A stretch of DNA of 64,000 nucleotides. Source: Saprospiraceae bacterium. Its GTDB lineage: Bacteria > Bacteroidota > Bacteroidia > Chitinophagales > Saprospiraceae. The DNA is taken from positions 1 through 64,000 of the forward strand of contig JAGQWX010000028.1 of the NCBI GenBank assembly GCA_020436935.1, read 5' to 3'. Below are positions 36,285 to 44,377 of this stretch, one piece after another (the stretch's first letter is position 1; each line of letters opens with the position of its first letter). The position numbers and the translations under genes are program-made. Under the pieces are notes generated by a model. It saw only the letters and a list, made by a program, of their open reading frames with translations, had not been told where the DNA came from and did not search any database.

Positions 36285-37619
36285 ATGGGTAGTTTGCTGA
36301 TCCGCAATGGCGTAATTTTTAATAGAGGAACCTCCGTCCAGGCTGATATCCTTATCAAAGGTGACAGGATTGAGAAAATAGCTCCGTCTATTGATGCTCA
36401 GGCAGCAAAAGAAATTGATGCAAGGGGCAAATGGATCATTCCGGGCATCATCGACGATCAGGTGCACTTCAGAGAACCTGGATTGACGCACAAGGCTGAT
36501 ATTGCCTCAGAATCTCTGGCAGCTGCGGCAGGAGGGGTCACGACTTTCATGGAAATGCCCAACACCAAACCTGCAGCGTTGACCCAGGAATTACTGGAAA
36601 ACAAATACCAGATTGCGGCCAAGACATCGTGGACCAACTACTCCTTTTTTATGGGAGCCTCCAATGACAATCTGGAAGAAGTTTTAAAAACCAATCGCAA
36701 AGATGTCTGTGGAATTAAAGTGTTCATGGGAAGCAGTACAGGCAACATGTTGGTGGATGACGAGGAGGTACTTGAAAAACTCTTTGCCAACGTGGACATG
36801 CTTATCGCCACCCATTGCGAAGACGAAAAAACCATCCGCCAAAACCTGGACACCTACAGTAAAAAATCACTCGAAAAGCTCACTGCAGAGATCCATCCCA
36901 TCATCAGAAGCAAGGAAGCGTGCCTTTTGTCATCTCAAAAAGCAAAGCGATTGGCAGAAAAACACGGAGCCCGATTGCACATCCTGCACATATCTACCAA
37001 GGACGAACTCGAGCTTTTCACCAATAAAATTCCACTAAAGGAGAAAAAAATCACTTCTGAGGTTTGCGTACACCACCTCTATTTCACGGCAAAGGACTAT
37101 GCATTACTGGGCAATCAGATCAAATGCAATCCCGCCATAAAAGACCCAGAACATGCTGCAGCTTTGTTTCCGGCTTTGCTCGACGACAGGCTCGACATCA
37201 TCGCCACTGACCATGCTCCCCATACCTGGAATGAAAAATCTCAACCTTATCTCGATGCTCCTTCAGGTCTGCCTTTGGTAAGCCATAGCCTCAACATCAT
37301 GCTCCATTACCTCTGGCAAGGAAGTATCACCATGGAAAAAATTGTCCAGAAGATGTGCCACGCACCAGCAGATTGTTTCAGAATTGTAGATCGGGGGTAC
37401 CTCGACGAAGGATATTTTGCAGATCTGGCCATCATAGACACTACCAGATCATGGATGGTCAACAAGGCCAATATCCTGTACAAATGTGGCTGGTCACCCC
37501 TTGAAGGCAGACGTATGAAGGGCAAAGTGACAACAACAGTCATCAATGGTAAGATAGTGTACAGGGACGGTGAACTTCTCAATCAGGGTGCGGGGCAAAG
37601 GATCACTTTCGACAGATAA
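36285..37619 (+). CDS. pyrC: Dihydroorotase
   Basis: This zinc enzyme closes carbamoyl aspartate to dihydroorotate in pyrimidine synthesis. Metal ligands are seen in DQVHFREPG (the HxH-type motif modified to QVHFR after the conserved aspartate), in ATHCEDE and in LHILHIST, and the catalytic aspartate in IIATDHAPHTW. The 444 residues and the DQVHFREPGLTHKAD signature belong to the class I dihydroorotases used by Bacteroidota. The ATG at 36285 lies after a gap containing gene remnants. The next gene, a DUF983 protein, has its own promoter, so pyrC is probably monocistronic. Confidence 0.95.
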   Translation: MGSLLIRNGVIFNRGTSVQADILIKGDRIEKIAPSIDAQAAKEIDARGKWIIPGIIDDQVHFREPGLTHKADIASESLAAAAGGVTTFMEMPNTKPAALTQELLENKYQIAAKTSWTNYSFFMGASNDNLEEVLKTNRKDVCGIKVFMGSSTGNMLVDDEEVLEKLFANVDMLIATHCEDEKTIRQNLDTYSKKSLEKLTAEIHPIIRSKEACLLSSQKAKRLAEKHGARLHILHISTKDELELFTNKIPLKEKKITSEVCVHHLYFTAKDYALLGNQIKCNPAIKDPEHAAALFPALLDDRLDIIATDHAPHTWNEKSQPYLDAPSGLPLVSHSLNIMLHYLWQGSITMEKIVQKMCHAPADCFRIVDRGYLDEGYFADLAIIDTTRSWMVNKANILYKCGWSPLEGRRMKGKVTTTVINGKIVYRDGELLNQGAGQRITFDR

Positions 37620-37664
37620 CGGACGGATGGTAACCAAAGTCACGCTTTAAGCCATAACTAATCC

Positions 37665-37672
37665 TATATTTG
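37665..37672 (+). promoter_or_regulatory. Bacteroidota -7 promoter element of the DUF983 gene
   Basis: TATATTTG matches TAnnTTTG exactly and lies 20 bases upstream of the ATG at 37693. A T-rich box without a clear TTG is found about 20 bases further upstream. Confidence 0.5.
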
Positions 37673-37692
37673 CATTCAATAAATAAAAAGAT

Positions 37693-38082
37693 ATGAATTG
37701 GCTATCGAGTGTTTGGAATTACAAGTGTCCCAGGTGTAGAAAAGGAGACATTTTCACCAAGCCCTTCAATTTCTCGAAGCCACTCGATATGCCAGACACC
37801 TGCACCGTTTGCGGTCAGAAAACCATGCCTGAGCCAGGTTTCTATTACGGGTCCATGTTTCTTTCCTACATCGCTACCGGCTTTTTGTACATAGGAATCG
37901 TGGCTGTTCTTATTCTTGGATTCCATATGAGTGTTGAGAAAGCCTTCCTGATCCTTATTGTATTTGTCGCACTCACTTACTTTAAAACGGCGAGACTGGC
38001 TAGATCCATCTGGATTCATATTATGGTAAAGTACGATAAAAACGCAGCAGAGCTGGGCAGTGGCAGGGTACGCACTTTTTAG
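37693..38082 (+). CDS. DUF983 membrane protein with zinc-ribbon-like cysteines
   Basis: The protein has 129 residues. The N-terminal 50 carry two CxxC pairs, YKCPRCRKG and DTCTVCGQK, which look like a small zinc ribbon, followed by PEPGFYYGSMFLSY. Two hydrophobic segments span about residues 58-80 and 84-104. The pattern is that of the DUF983 family, small membrane proteins common in Bacteroidota, whose function is unknown. A promoter lies just upstream, and the next gene is 326 bp away, so it is probably monocistronic. Confidence 0.88.
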   Translation: MNWLSSVWNYKCPRCRKGDIFTKPFNFSKPLDMPDTCTVCGQKTMPEPGFYYGSMFLSYIATGFLYIGIVAVLILGFHMSVEKAFLILIVFVALTYFKTARLARSIWIHIMVKYDKNAAELGSGRVRTF

Positions 38083-38126
38083 TACTTGCTGTAGGATTGA
38101 TCAATGTAATTTTTACTGCTAAGCGT

Positions 38127-38152
38127 TTTTAAACGTTTATAAACGTTTAAAA
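38127..38152. repeat. 26-bp perfect palindrome
   Basis: TTTTAAACGTTTATAAACGTTTAAAA-type symmetry: the 26 bases from 38127 to 38152 read the same on both strands and contain two AAACGTTT octamers (38131-38138 and 38141-38148) ten bases apart. The spacing of one helical turn would suit a dimeric DNA-binding protein; there is no T run to make it a terminator. Confidence 0.6.
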
Positions 38153-38200
38153 CGGATATATTACTGAAATTCAACGACTTAAGATCATGAGTCTAAAAAG

Positions 38201-38233
38201 CTGTCAGACACCTGTCAGACACCTGTCTGACAG
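38201..38233. repeat. Three 11-bp repeats forming a hairpin
   Basis: CTGTCAGACAC occurs at 38201-38211 and again at 38212-38222, followed by CTGTCTGACAG at 38223-38233. The third unit is an inverted copy and can pair with either of the first two over ten bases (for example 38212-38221 with 38224-38233), giving two alternative hairpins. Confidence 0.65.
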
Positions 38234-38408
38234 ATAATTGGAGAAATCGCCCGAGTTTTGCCATCTACTCCAAATTTTAGCCGGTATTAGCCCATTCATA
38301 CTATTTAATAAATATTTGGTCGAACCTTTGCAACCGTCTGTCTCTTTTGCCGTCTATACATACAGATTAACCTGTATTTTTATTCTATCATTATTCAAAA
38401 TATCAGAT

Positions 38409-39092
38409 ATGAAAAGATTATTGTTTTTATCCACATTCGTTTTATCTACTTTTTTGCTTTCTGCATCAGAAAGAATAAAACTGTCCAATTTTCACGAAAT
38501 CTCTGTCTCAGGCAGCGTTGAAGTGGTGCTCGTAAAAGGAGTACAAGAATATGTGGATTTTGAAATGATCAGAGGTGATGAAGATAAGTTTCATGCCGAA
38601 GTCAAAAACGGTAAACTCAGCATTTATTTGGATAAAGAATTTTTATGGACAAAAAGTGCAAAGGCGAAAGTTACAGTTTCTTACAGATCAATTGATAAGC
38701 TTTCTGCAAGCGCCGGAAGCTGGGTGAAAAGTGATGCAAAAATCAAGACTCCAAATTTTGCAGTAAATACTTCTTCAGGAGCAACCATCAACATTCCTGT
38801 AGAAGCAACAACTTTGAACGGTCAATCATCTTCAGGTAGTATACTGGTACTAAGCGGTGATGTGGAAAGTGCAAAACTCACTTCAAGTTCAGGCGCTACT
38901 TTGGACGCTGGTGCATTGAAATCAGAGACTGCAAAAGCTCAGAGCAGTTCAGGTGCCTGGATTGGCATAGGTGTAAAAGATCACCTCGAAGCACATGCAA
39001 GTTCAGGTGGCAGCATAAAATATAAGGCCGCATCATCTTCATGCAGGGTCGATAAAGATACCTCATCGGGCGGTTCGATTTCAAAGCTTTAA
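38409..39092 (+). CDS. Exported DUF2807 (head GIN domain) protein
   Basis: The ATG at 38409 starts a signal peptide (MKRLLFLSTFVLSTFLLSA); the frame is open for 57 codons upstream but that part is not protein-like. The mature protein has the DUF2807 pattern: FHEISVSGSVEVVLVKG near the start, then repeated short strands with SSSG, SSGAT, SSSGA and SSGGS, as in a right-handed beta helix of Ser/Gly turns. Proteins of this family are exported and of unknown role. The length of about 227 residues is normal. A strong terminator follows, and the upstream gap holds a large palindrome, so the gene may be regulated. Confidence 0.88.
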   Translation: MKRLLFLSTFVLSTFLLSASERIKLSNFHEISVSGSVEVVLVKGVQEYVDFEMIRGDEDKFHAEVKNGKLSIYLDKEFLWTKSAKAKVTVSYRSIDKLSASAGSWVKSDAKIKTPNFAVNTSSGATINIPVEATTLNGQSSSGSILVLSGDVESAKLTSSSGATLDAGALKSETAKAQSSSGAWIGIGVKDHLEAHASSGGSIKYKAASSSCRVDKDTSSGGSISKL

Positions 39093-39103
39093 TTGTAAAT
39101 TTG

Positions 39104-39135
39104 ATGGTGGGAACAAAAAGCCCACCATTTTTTTT
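39104..39135 (+). terminator. Intrinsic terminator after the DUF2807 gene
   Basis: ATGGTGGG at 39104-39111 pairs perfectly with CCCACCAT at 39121-39128 over a nine-base A-rich loop, and eight T residues follow. It separates this gene from the acetyltransferase gene. Confidence 0.92.
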
Positions 39136-39149
39136 CAATCAATTTCTGC

Positions 39150-39656
39150 ATGGAAGCATTCAAACTAAGATCCTGGCAACATGATGATTTGCCATCTCTG
39201 GTAAAGTATGGCAACAATATCAATATTGCCAAAAACCTCACCAATGCATTTCCTTTCCCATACACAGAAGAAGCCGGCAAGGCTTTCATTTCATTTGCCA
39301 TCGCACCAGGAGAAAAAACCATATTCGCCATCGAGGTAGACGGCGAAGCAGTTGGGGGCATTGGTATTCATCCTCAATATGATATTTTCTCGAAAAATGC
39401 CGAACTAGGATACTGGCTGGCAGAACCTTTTTGGGGAAAAGGCATTATTTCAAAAGCTATATCTAAGGTCGTTGACCATGCATTCGAGCATTATGATATT
39501 ACAAGAATTTTCGCCAGACCTTTTGGCAGCAATATAGGTTCTCAGCGGGTTCTGGAGAAAAACAATTTCCAACTTGAAGCACGCTTTAAAAAAACCATCT
39601 TCAAAAACGGGGTCTTCGAAGATGAATTGGTGTACGCCATCAGAAAAGCTCAATAA
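39150..39656 (+). CDS. GNAT acetyltransferase (RimJ/RimL-like)
   Basis: The GNAT fold is recognised by IFAIEVDGEAVGGIGIHP, the acetyl-CoA binding part AELGYWLAEPFWGKGIISKAI, and FARPFGSNIGSQRVLEKNNFQLEA near the end. These features place it among the RimJ/RimL-like N-acetyltransferases, many of which have unknown substrates. The length of 168 residues is normal. It starts with the ATG at 39150, 15 bases after the terminator of the previous gene, and the CDF gene follows 37 bases after its stop. Confidence 0.9.
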   Translation: MEAFKLRSWQHDDLPSLVKYGNNINIAKNLTNAFPFPYTEEAGKAFISFAIAPGEKTIFAIEVDGEAVGGIGIHPQYDIFSKNAELGYWLAEPFWGKGIISKAISKVVDHAFEHYDITRIFARPFGSNIGSQRVLEKNNFQLEARFKKTIFKNGVFEDELVYAIRKAQ

Positions 39657-39693
39657 GAAACTGCTTTTTCAAAAGTTACGGTATTTTTGAAAG

Positions 39694-40608
39694 ATGGAAC
39701 ATCATCATGATCACCACCACAGTACCTCATTAACCAATGTGACCACGGCTTTCGTAGTGGGTATCGGCCTTAACCTCTTGTTCCTTATCATTGAGGCTGT
39801 AGTAGGTTATCGGATTGACTCTCTTGCTTTACTGACAGATGCCGGACATAACCTCAGCGATGTAGCAAGTCTGATTTTGTCACTCATTGCCTTCAAACTG
39901 ATGAAGGTAAAATCAACTGAGAGCTATACCTATGGATTTAGCAAAGCAACCATTCTGGTAGCCTTACTCAATGCAGTCATCTTGTTGATCGCTGTCGCCA
40001 GCATAGTGTTTGAAGCGATACACAGGTTCAATAACCCACAGAATGTGCCAGGTAAAACCATTGCTATTGTCGCCGGTATCGGTATTGTCATCAATGCATT
40101 CACCGCCTATTTGTTTATGAAGGACAAGGAGCAAGACCTCAATATAAAAAGTGCATACCTCCACCTGGCAGCGGATGCTTTGGTTTCAGCAGGAGTTGTC
40201 ATCGGAGGCATCACCATGATGTACACCAACTGGCTGTGGCTGGATACTGCCATCAGCTTATTGATCGCCATTGTCATATTGGTGAGTACCTGGAATCTTT
40301 TGAGTGAAAGCCTCAGGCTTGCACTTGATGGTGTACCTGCCAATGTAGACATGGAAGCCATCAAAACAAAAATCAAGGCAAAAAAAGGCGTCCGGGATTT
40401 CACGCACATCCATGTCTGGGCACTGAGCACTACCAAAAATGCACTGACAGCCCAACTTGTAGTGGATCCAGGGGCCGATCTTCAAACCATCGAAACACTC
40501 AAAAAGTCGATCAAACACGATTTGGAACACCTCAATATCCAACACGCCACCATCGAAACGCTCATTGGCAAGTCTGACCAGGAGGACTGTGCAGCAGAAG
40601 AACTATAG
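39694..40608 (+). CDS. Cation diffusion facilitator, zinc/cobalt type (CzcD-like)
   Basis: An integral membrane exporter of divalent metals. The N terminus is histidine-rich (HHHDHHHS). Six membrane segments are expected over about 15-210. The metal site is formed by LTDAGHNLSD in helix 2 and HLAADALVS in helix 5. A cytoplasmic C-terminal domain follows (GVRDFTHIHVWALS). A TATTTTTG element at 39682-39689 resembles a -7 box but is too close to the ATG to be certain. The gene overlaps the convergent SDR gene by six bases at its end. Metal preference, probably zinc, is inferred from the family. Confidence 0.95.
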   Translation: MEHHHDHHHSTSLTNVTTAFVVGIGLNLLFLIIEAVVGYRIDSLALLTDAGHNLSDVASLILSLIAFKLMKVKSTESYTYGFSKATILVALLNAVILLIAVASIVFEAIHRFNNPQNVPGKTIAIVAGIGIVINAFTAYLFMKDKEQDLNIKSAYLHLAADALVSAGVVIGGITMMYTNWLWLDTAISLLIAIVILVSTWNLLSESLRLALDGVPANVDMEAIKTKIKAKKGVRDFTHIHVWALSTTKNALTAQLVVDPGADLQTIETLKKSIKHDLEHLNIQHATIETLIGKSDQEDCAAEEL

Positions 40609-41316
40609 GTCGCCCAGCTGAGGGCGCAAGACTACATCTTCAAGGTTGGCTGCTCCACTGAGTGACAAGGCACATGAAACTATTTTGGCCACATCGTCAG
40701 CACTCATCAGCCTGTCTTCAGGAAGATCCACCCCTTTCCAGGAGTCCGACCAGGTAGCTCCGGGCATTACCGATGTGACTTTAATGCCATAGGGCTTCAT
40801 TTCTTCACGAAGAACTTTGGAAAATGCCAGCAATGCAAACTTTGAAATGCTGTAAGAACCTCCATTGGGGTATGCGATGAGTGAGGCTATTGAGCACATA
40901 TTGACGATATGTCCACTGTGGTTGGTTTTCATTACAGGCAAAAGCAATCTGGTCAAATGGTAGGCACTGTATAAGTTGGTCTCCATCATCAATTGCAGAT
41001 TGCCATCTTCTTCTTCTGAAATCATTCCGGGTAAAAACACTCCGGCATTATTGATGAGCACATCGATTTTCCCATTAAAAAAAGCCATACAAGCATCAGC
41101 AAAGGCATGTATGGAGGCAGGATCTGATACATCGCAGTAAAAAGCTCCATAACTGCCATCTGGATTTTTCTGTTTCAGTTGCGCTACAACTTCGTTCGCT
41201 TCATCGACATGCCTGCTGCAAATGATGATATTGTAAGCTTCCTCGCATAATCTGTCTGCAATCGCTTTACCTATGCCTTTGCTTCCTCCTGTGATGACTA
41301 CATTCTGATTTCCCAT
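40603..41316 (-). CDS. SDR-family oxidoreductase, 3-oxoacyl-ACP reductase-like
   Basis: A short-chain dehydrogenase of 237 residues. The nucleotide loop is TGGSKGIG (residues 9-16), NNAG is present at about 90, the catalytic serine lies in NMCSIASLIA, and the YxxxK pair in GGSYSISKFA. The start of the sequence is typical for the classical SDR type using NADP(H). Without a neighbouring pathway its substrate cannot be set; 3-oxoacyl reduction is the commonest choice. It is transcribed toward, and overlaps by six bases, the CDF transporter gene. Confidence 0.9.
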   Translation of the reverse strand: MGNQNVVITGGSKGIGKAIADRLCEEAYNIIICSRHVDEANEVVAQLKQKNPDGSYGAFYCDVSDPASIHAFADACMAFFNGKIDVLINNAGVFLPGMISEEEDGNLQLMMETNLYSAYHLTRLLLPVMKTNHSGHIVNMCSIASLIAYPNGGSYSISKFALLAFSKVLREEMKPYGIKVTSVMPGATWSDSWKGVDLPEDRLMSADDVAKIVSCALSLSGAANLEDVVLRPQLGDL

Positions 41317-41528
41317 GCCTTTTCTTTCATTTATAATTTTTGCAAAATAAAAATATTACACCCCTACAAGCCAATAAGTAATCTTATTTTCGCGTCAATA
41401 ATATCAATCAACACCAGGTAGAAGCTCAGCTTGATGTTCTAGATGAACAATGTTTGATTTCTTTTCTGTAAAAAGTCAACCTTATCCCTAAGCTACACCT
41501 TATATTGATTAGAATTTGAAATTTTCAG

Positions 41529-42275
41529 ATGATAAAAAGATTACTGTTTCATTTTGGTAATTTCTGGCTGTGGAAAAGGAGAATCCTCTCCAAGCCTGAA
41601 AACATGAAAATGTACTATAACGAAACCATACGTCAGATGTATGACATCGGTATTGGTTCTTTACCCATTGTATTTTTGATTTCGGTGTTCATTGGTGCGG
41701 TCACCGCCATCCAGTTCAGATATCAGATGGCAGGTACGCTCATTCCCAATTATTACATTGGATACATCGTCAGGGATATGACCATCATTGAACTTGCGCC
41801 GACGATCACCTGCATCGTTCTTGCTGGTAAGGTAGGATCCAATATGGCTGCAGAATTGGGAGGTATGCGGCAAAAAGAGCACATCGACGCGATGGAAATC
41901 ATGGGTGTCAACACCTCAGCTTTTCTCATTATGCCCAAACTGATCGCCGCTTTGGTCATCATACCGATATTGGTTGTCGTTGCGGCAGCATTCAGCATTG
42001 GTGGTGGTTATTTGGCTACTGTACCAACAGGCTTGTTTCTTTCAAGCGATTATATCAAAGGCATAAGGGCCTTTTTCGTTCCCTGGAATTTTTTCATGAT
42101 GTTCATCAAATCGGTGACCTTCGCTTATATACTTACTTCAGTGTCTTGTTATCAGGGATACTTTGTAAAAGGAGGGAGTATCGAACTTGGTGCTGCTTCC
42201 ACAAGAGCGGTGGTTTACAGCGACATTCTCATATTGGTGGCTGATTATCTCATCGCAGTAGTATTGACTGCATAA
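41529..42275 (+). CDS. mlaE: MlaE-type ABC transporter permease
   Basis: MlaE forms the membrane part of the phospholipid transporter that keeps outer-membrane lipid asymmetry. The protein has 248 residues with five or six membrane segments, and the family signatures IGSLPIVFLISVFIGAVTAIQ, LAPTITCIVLAGKVGSNMAAELGGMRQKEHIDAMEIMGV, and KSVTFAYILTSVSCYQGYFVKGG near the end. The ATPase gene starts eleven bases after the stop. No MlaD (MCE) gene follows in this window, so the substrate-binding component must lie elsewhere. Confidence 0.94.
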   Translation: MIKRLLFHFGNFWLWKRRILSKPENMKMYYNETIRQMYDIGIGSLPIVFLISVFIGAVTAIQFRYQMAGTLIPNYYIGYIVRDMTIIELAPTITCIVLAGKVGSNMAAELGGMRQKEHIDAMEIMGVNTSAFLIMPKLIAALVIIPILVVVAAAFSIGGGYLATVPTGLFLSSDYIKGIRAFFVPWNFFMMFIKSVTFAYILTSVSCYQGYFVKGGSIELGAASTRAVVYSDILILVADYLIAVVLTA

Positions 42276-42286
42276 AACAAGACCAG

Positions 42287-43045
42287 ATGATCAGATGTGA
42301 AAGTATAAGAAAAAGTTTTGGAGACCAGGAAGTACTCAAAGGAATAGACTTCCTTTTTGAAAAAGGCAAGACCAACCTTATCATTGGTCGAAGTGGTGCC
42401 GGTAAAACGGTTTTGCTCAAGATTTTGGTGGGCTTGATCACTCCGACATCAGGAAATGTATGGTACGACGATAACGATTTTCACAATTTATCCAAGCATG
42501 ACTTGCAGCAATTGAGGATGAAAATTGGTATGTTGTTTCAGGGCAACGCACTTTTTGACTCTTTGACCATTGAGCAAAACATCAGCTTCCCTATGGACAT
42601 GTTTTCTCACATGACCGCAAAGGAAAAACGGATGAGGGTTGATGACTGTCTGGAAAGGGTTAGCCTTACGGGTGTCAACAAAAAATTTCCTTCTGAGATC
42701 AGTGGTGGTATGCAAAAAAGGGTGGGTATTGCCAGAGCCATTGTACTCAATCCTCAATATCTATTTTGCGATGAGCCCAATTCGGGTCTTGACCCTCAAA
42801 CCAGTATAACAATTGATGAATTGATCAGTTCCATTACAAAAGACAACCAGATTACCACTATCATCAATACCCATGATATGAACTCAGTCATGGAGATCGG
42901 TGAAAACATTTGCCTGATTGACAAGGGGCTCGTAGCCTGGCAAGGCAGCAAGGACGAGGTTTTGAAATCAGACAATGAAAAGTTGCACGACTTTATTTTT
43001 GCTTCACCGTTCCTGCAAAAGCTGGTAGATGCCAGCAAACCCTAA
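42287..43045 (+). CDS. mlaF: MlaF-type ABC transporter ATP-binding protein
   Basis: An ABC ATPase of 252 residues paired with MlaE. The Walker A motif is GRSGAGKTV (about 34-42), the Q loop lies in GMLFQGNALFD, the signature motif is SGGMQKRVG, Walker B is YLFCDEPNSGLDP, and the switch histidine lies in INTHDM. It belongs to the lipid-transport subfamily, as indicated by the neighbouring permease. The gene follows mlaE by eleven bases. A flavin-dependent oxidoreductase-type gene begins ten bases after its stop and may share the transcript. Confidence 0.95.
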   Translation: MIRCESIRKSFGDQEVLKGIDFLFEKGKTNLIIGRSGAGKTVLLKILVGLITPTSGNVWYDDNDFHNLSKHDLQQLRMKIGMLFQGNALFDSLTIEQNISFPMDMFSHMTAKEKRMRVDDCLERVSLTGVNKKFPSEISGGMQKRVGIARAIVLNPQYLFCDEPNSGLDPQTSITIDELISSITKDNQITTIINTHDMNSVMEIGENICLIDKGLVAWQGSKDEVLKSDNEKLHDFIFASPFLQKLVDASKP

Positions 43046-43055
43046 AAATAACATT

Positions 43056-43607
43056 ATGGCTAAACAATTTGAATCTCTTCTCGATGAGCACATTGATTTT
43101 ATCAAAGCTCAAAAAATATTCTTCGTTTCCACTGCAATGCCCGAGGGCCGCATCAACCTTTCACCCAAGGGCATGGATACGTTCAGGGTCATTGACAATA
43201 AAACGGTTTGCTGGCTCAACCTCACAGGCAGTGGCAATGAAACTGCTGCCCACATTGCAGTTTCTCCTCGCATGACGATTATGATGTGTGCCTTCGAAGG
43301 GAAACCTTTGATATTGAGGATGTACGGTGCTGCAAGTGTACTGCACCCTTATGATGAAGGCTTTGAAAAGGCTGCCCTGATGTTTCCGGAAATTGCGGGA
43401 ACAAGGCAAATTTTCACCCTCGACATTTCATTGGTACAGACCTCCTGCGGCTTTGCTGTTCCGTATATGGATTTTGTAGAAGAAAGGCCCATACTCAAAG
43501 AATGGGCAGAAAAACAAGGTCCTGAAAAAATCAGAAATTATTGGGAGGAAAAAAATCAATTTTCACTCGACGGAGCTCCTTCCCATATTCTGGCCAAAAG
43601 CGAATGA
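43056..43607 (+). CDS. Pyridoxamine 5'-phosphate oxidase-family protein
   Basis: The ATG at 43056 starts a protein of 183 residues with the FMN-binding split-barrel fold: FFVSTAMPEGRINLSPKGMDTF, then WLNLTGSGNETAAHI, then RMTIMMCAFEGKPLILRMYG. This is the pattern of the small PNP oxidase-like family, but it lacks the longer C-terminal part of true pyridoxamine 5'-phosphate oxidase. Such proteins use FMN or a deazaflavin and their substrates are mostly unknown. It follows mlaF by ten bases and converges with a TPR gene, with adjacent stops. Confidence 0.88.
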   Translation: MAKQFESLLDEHIDFIKAQKIFFVSTAMPEGRINLSPKGMDTFRVIDNKTVCWLNLTGSGNETAAHIAVSPRMTIMMCAFEGKPLILRMYGAASVLHPYDEGFEKAALMFPEIAGTRQIFTLDISLVQTSCGFAVPYMDFVEERPILKEWAEKQGPEKIRNYWEEKNQFSLDGAPSHILAKSE

Positions 43608-43934
43608 TCAAAGGCTGAGATTGACATTTGTCAATGCATTGTTCAACTCTGACAAACTGTGAAAGTCTGCCAGCTTTTTGGCTACCTTGATTCCCTCCTC
43701 ATAGGTGGACCTGGCATTATCTGCATCTTCTAATTCTTCATATAGCTTACCCAGATGGTAGTACAAGCCCACGTATTGGGGGTCAACATTTTTTAAATCA
43801 AGGTAGGCCTTCAAAGCTTTTTGTTGATCTACCTGTTCGTATTCTTTTGCAATCGCATAGAGTACAAAAGTATCGTTGGGGTCTTCGGAAAGCATAGATT
43901 CTAGCAAAGCAATTCTGTCACTCATAGTTTTCAT
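43608..43934 (-). CDS. Small TPR protein
   Basis: The protein has 108 residues and is almost entirely two to three tetratricopeptide helices: FVLYAIAKEYEQVDQQKALKAYLDL, then GLYYHLGKLYEELEDADNARSTYEEG. It is cytoplasmic by lack of a signal. Starts at 43934 and 43925 (MSDRIA) are both possible. It lies between aroQ, whose stop is three bases upstream of its first ATG, and a convergent gene. TPR proteins mediate protein binding; the partner is unknown. Confidence 0.78.
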   Translation of the reverse strand: MKTMSDRIALLESMLSEDPNDTFVLYAIAKEYEQVDQQKALKAYLDLKNVDPQYVGLYYHLGKLYEELEDADNARSTYEEGIKVAKKLADFHSLSELNNALTNVNLSL

Positions 43935-43937
43935 GCT

Positions 43938-44369
43938 TTAATGGTCTAAAATCATTTCAATCGCAAGGTCATAACCTTCCATACCCTTTCCTACAATACT
44001 CCCAATACATGCATCCTTCATATAGGACACATGTCTGAATGATTCTCTTTCGTAAATATTGCTGATGTGGACCTCTACAGCCGGAGAAGTCACGCTCCGG
44101 ATGGCATCAGCAATGGCAATCGAGGTGTGTGTATATGCTCCTGCATTGATGACAAATCCATCTACGTGAAAACCATATTCGTGTATGAGGTCAATCAGAC
44201 TGCCTTCATGATTGCTTTGAAAATATAGCAAATCTGTCTGATCGCCAAATTTGGTTTTCAGTATTGCCAAATGGTCTTCAAAGGTCTTGCTGCCATAAAT
44301 CTCGGGTTGTCGCCGTCCAAGCAGGTTGAGGTTCGGACCATTCAATATGATGATTTTTTTCTTTGACAT
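43938..44369 (-). CDS. aroQ: 3-dehydroquinate dehydratase, type II
   Basis: The enzyme forms 3-dehydroshikimate in aromatic amino acid synthesis. The 143 residues and the motifs match the dodecameric type II class: NGPNLNLLGRRQPEIYG at residues 9-25 with the catalytic region, QSNHEGSLIDLIHE, NAGAYTHTSIAI with the active-site residues, and EVHISNIYERESFRH with the catalytic histidine. The gene lies between recQ, whose stop is nine bases upstream, and the TPR gene on the same strand. Assignment is certain. Confidence 0.97.
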   Translation of the reverse strand: MSKKKIIILNGPNLNLLGRRQPEIYGSKTFEDHLAILKTKFGDQTDLLYFQSNHEGSLIDLIHEYGFHVDGFVINAGAYTHTSIAIADAIRSVTSPAVEVHISNIYERESFRHVSYMKDACIGSIVGKGMEGYDLAIEMILDH

Positions 44370-44377
44370 GACCGGGA

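Larger units (their letters stand above)
38083..38408. other. Intergenic region with long palindrome and triple short repeat
   Basis: No gene of its own is supported here; an in-frame upstream extension of the next gene has no signal-peptide sense. The region holds a perfect 26-bp palindrome (38127-38152) and three 11-bp repeats (38201-38233), listed separately. Confidence 0.5.

Noticed and set aside
38238-38408. Upstream extension of the DUF2807 gene
   Set aside because: The signal peptide starts at 38409; the 57 extra residues would bury it and show no family likeness.
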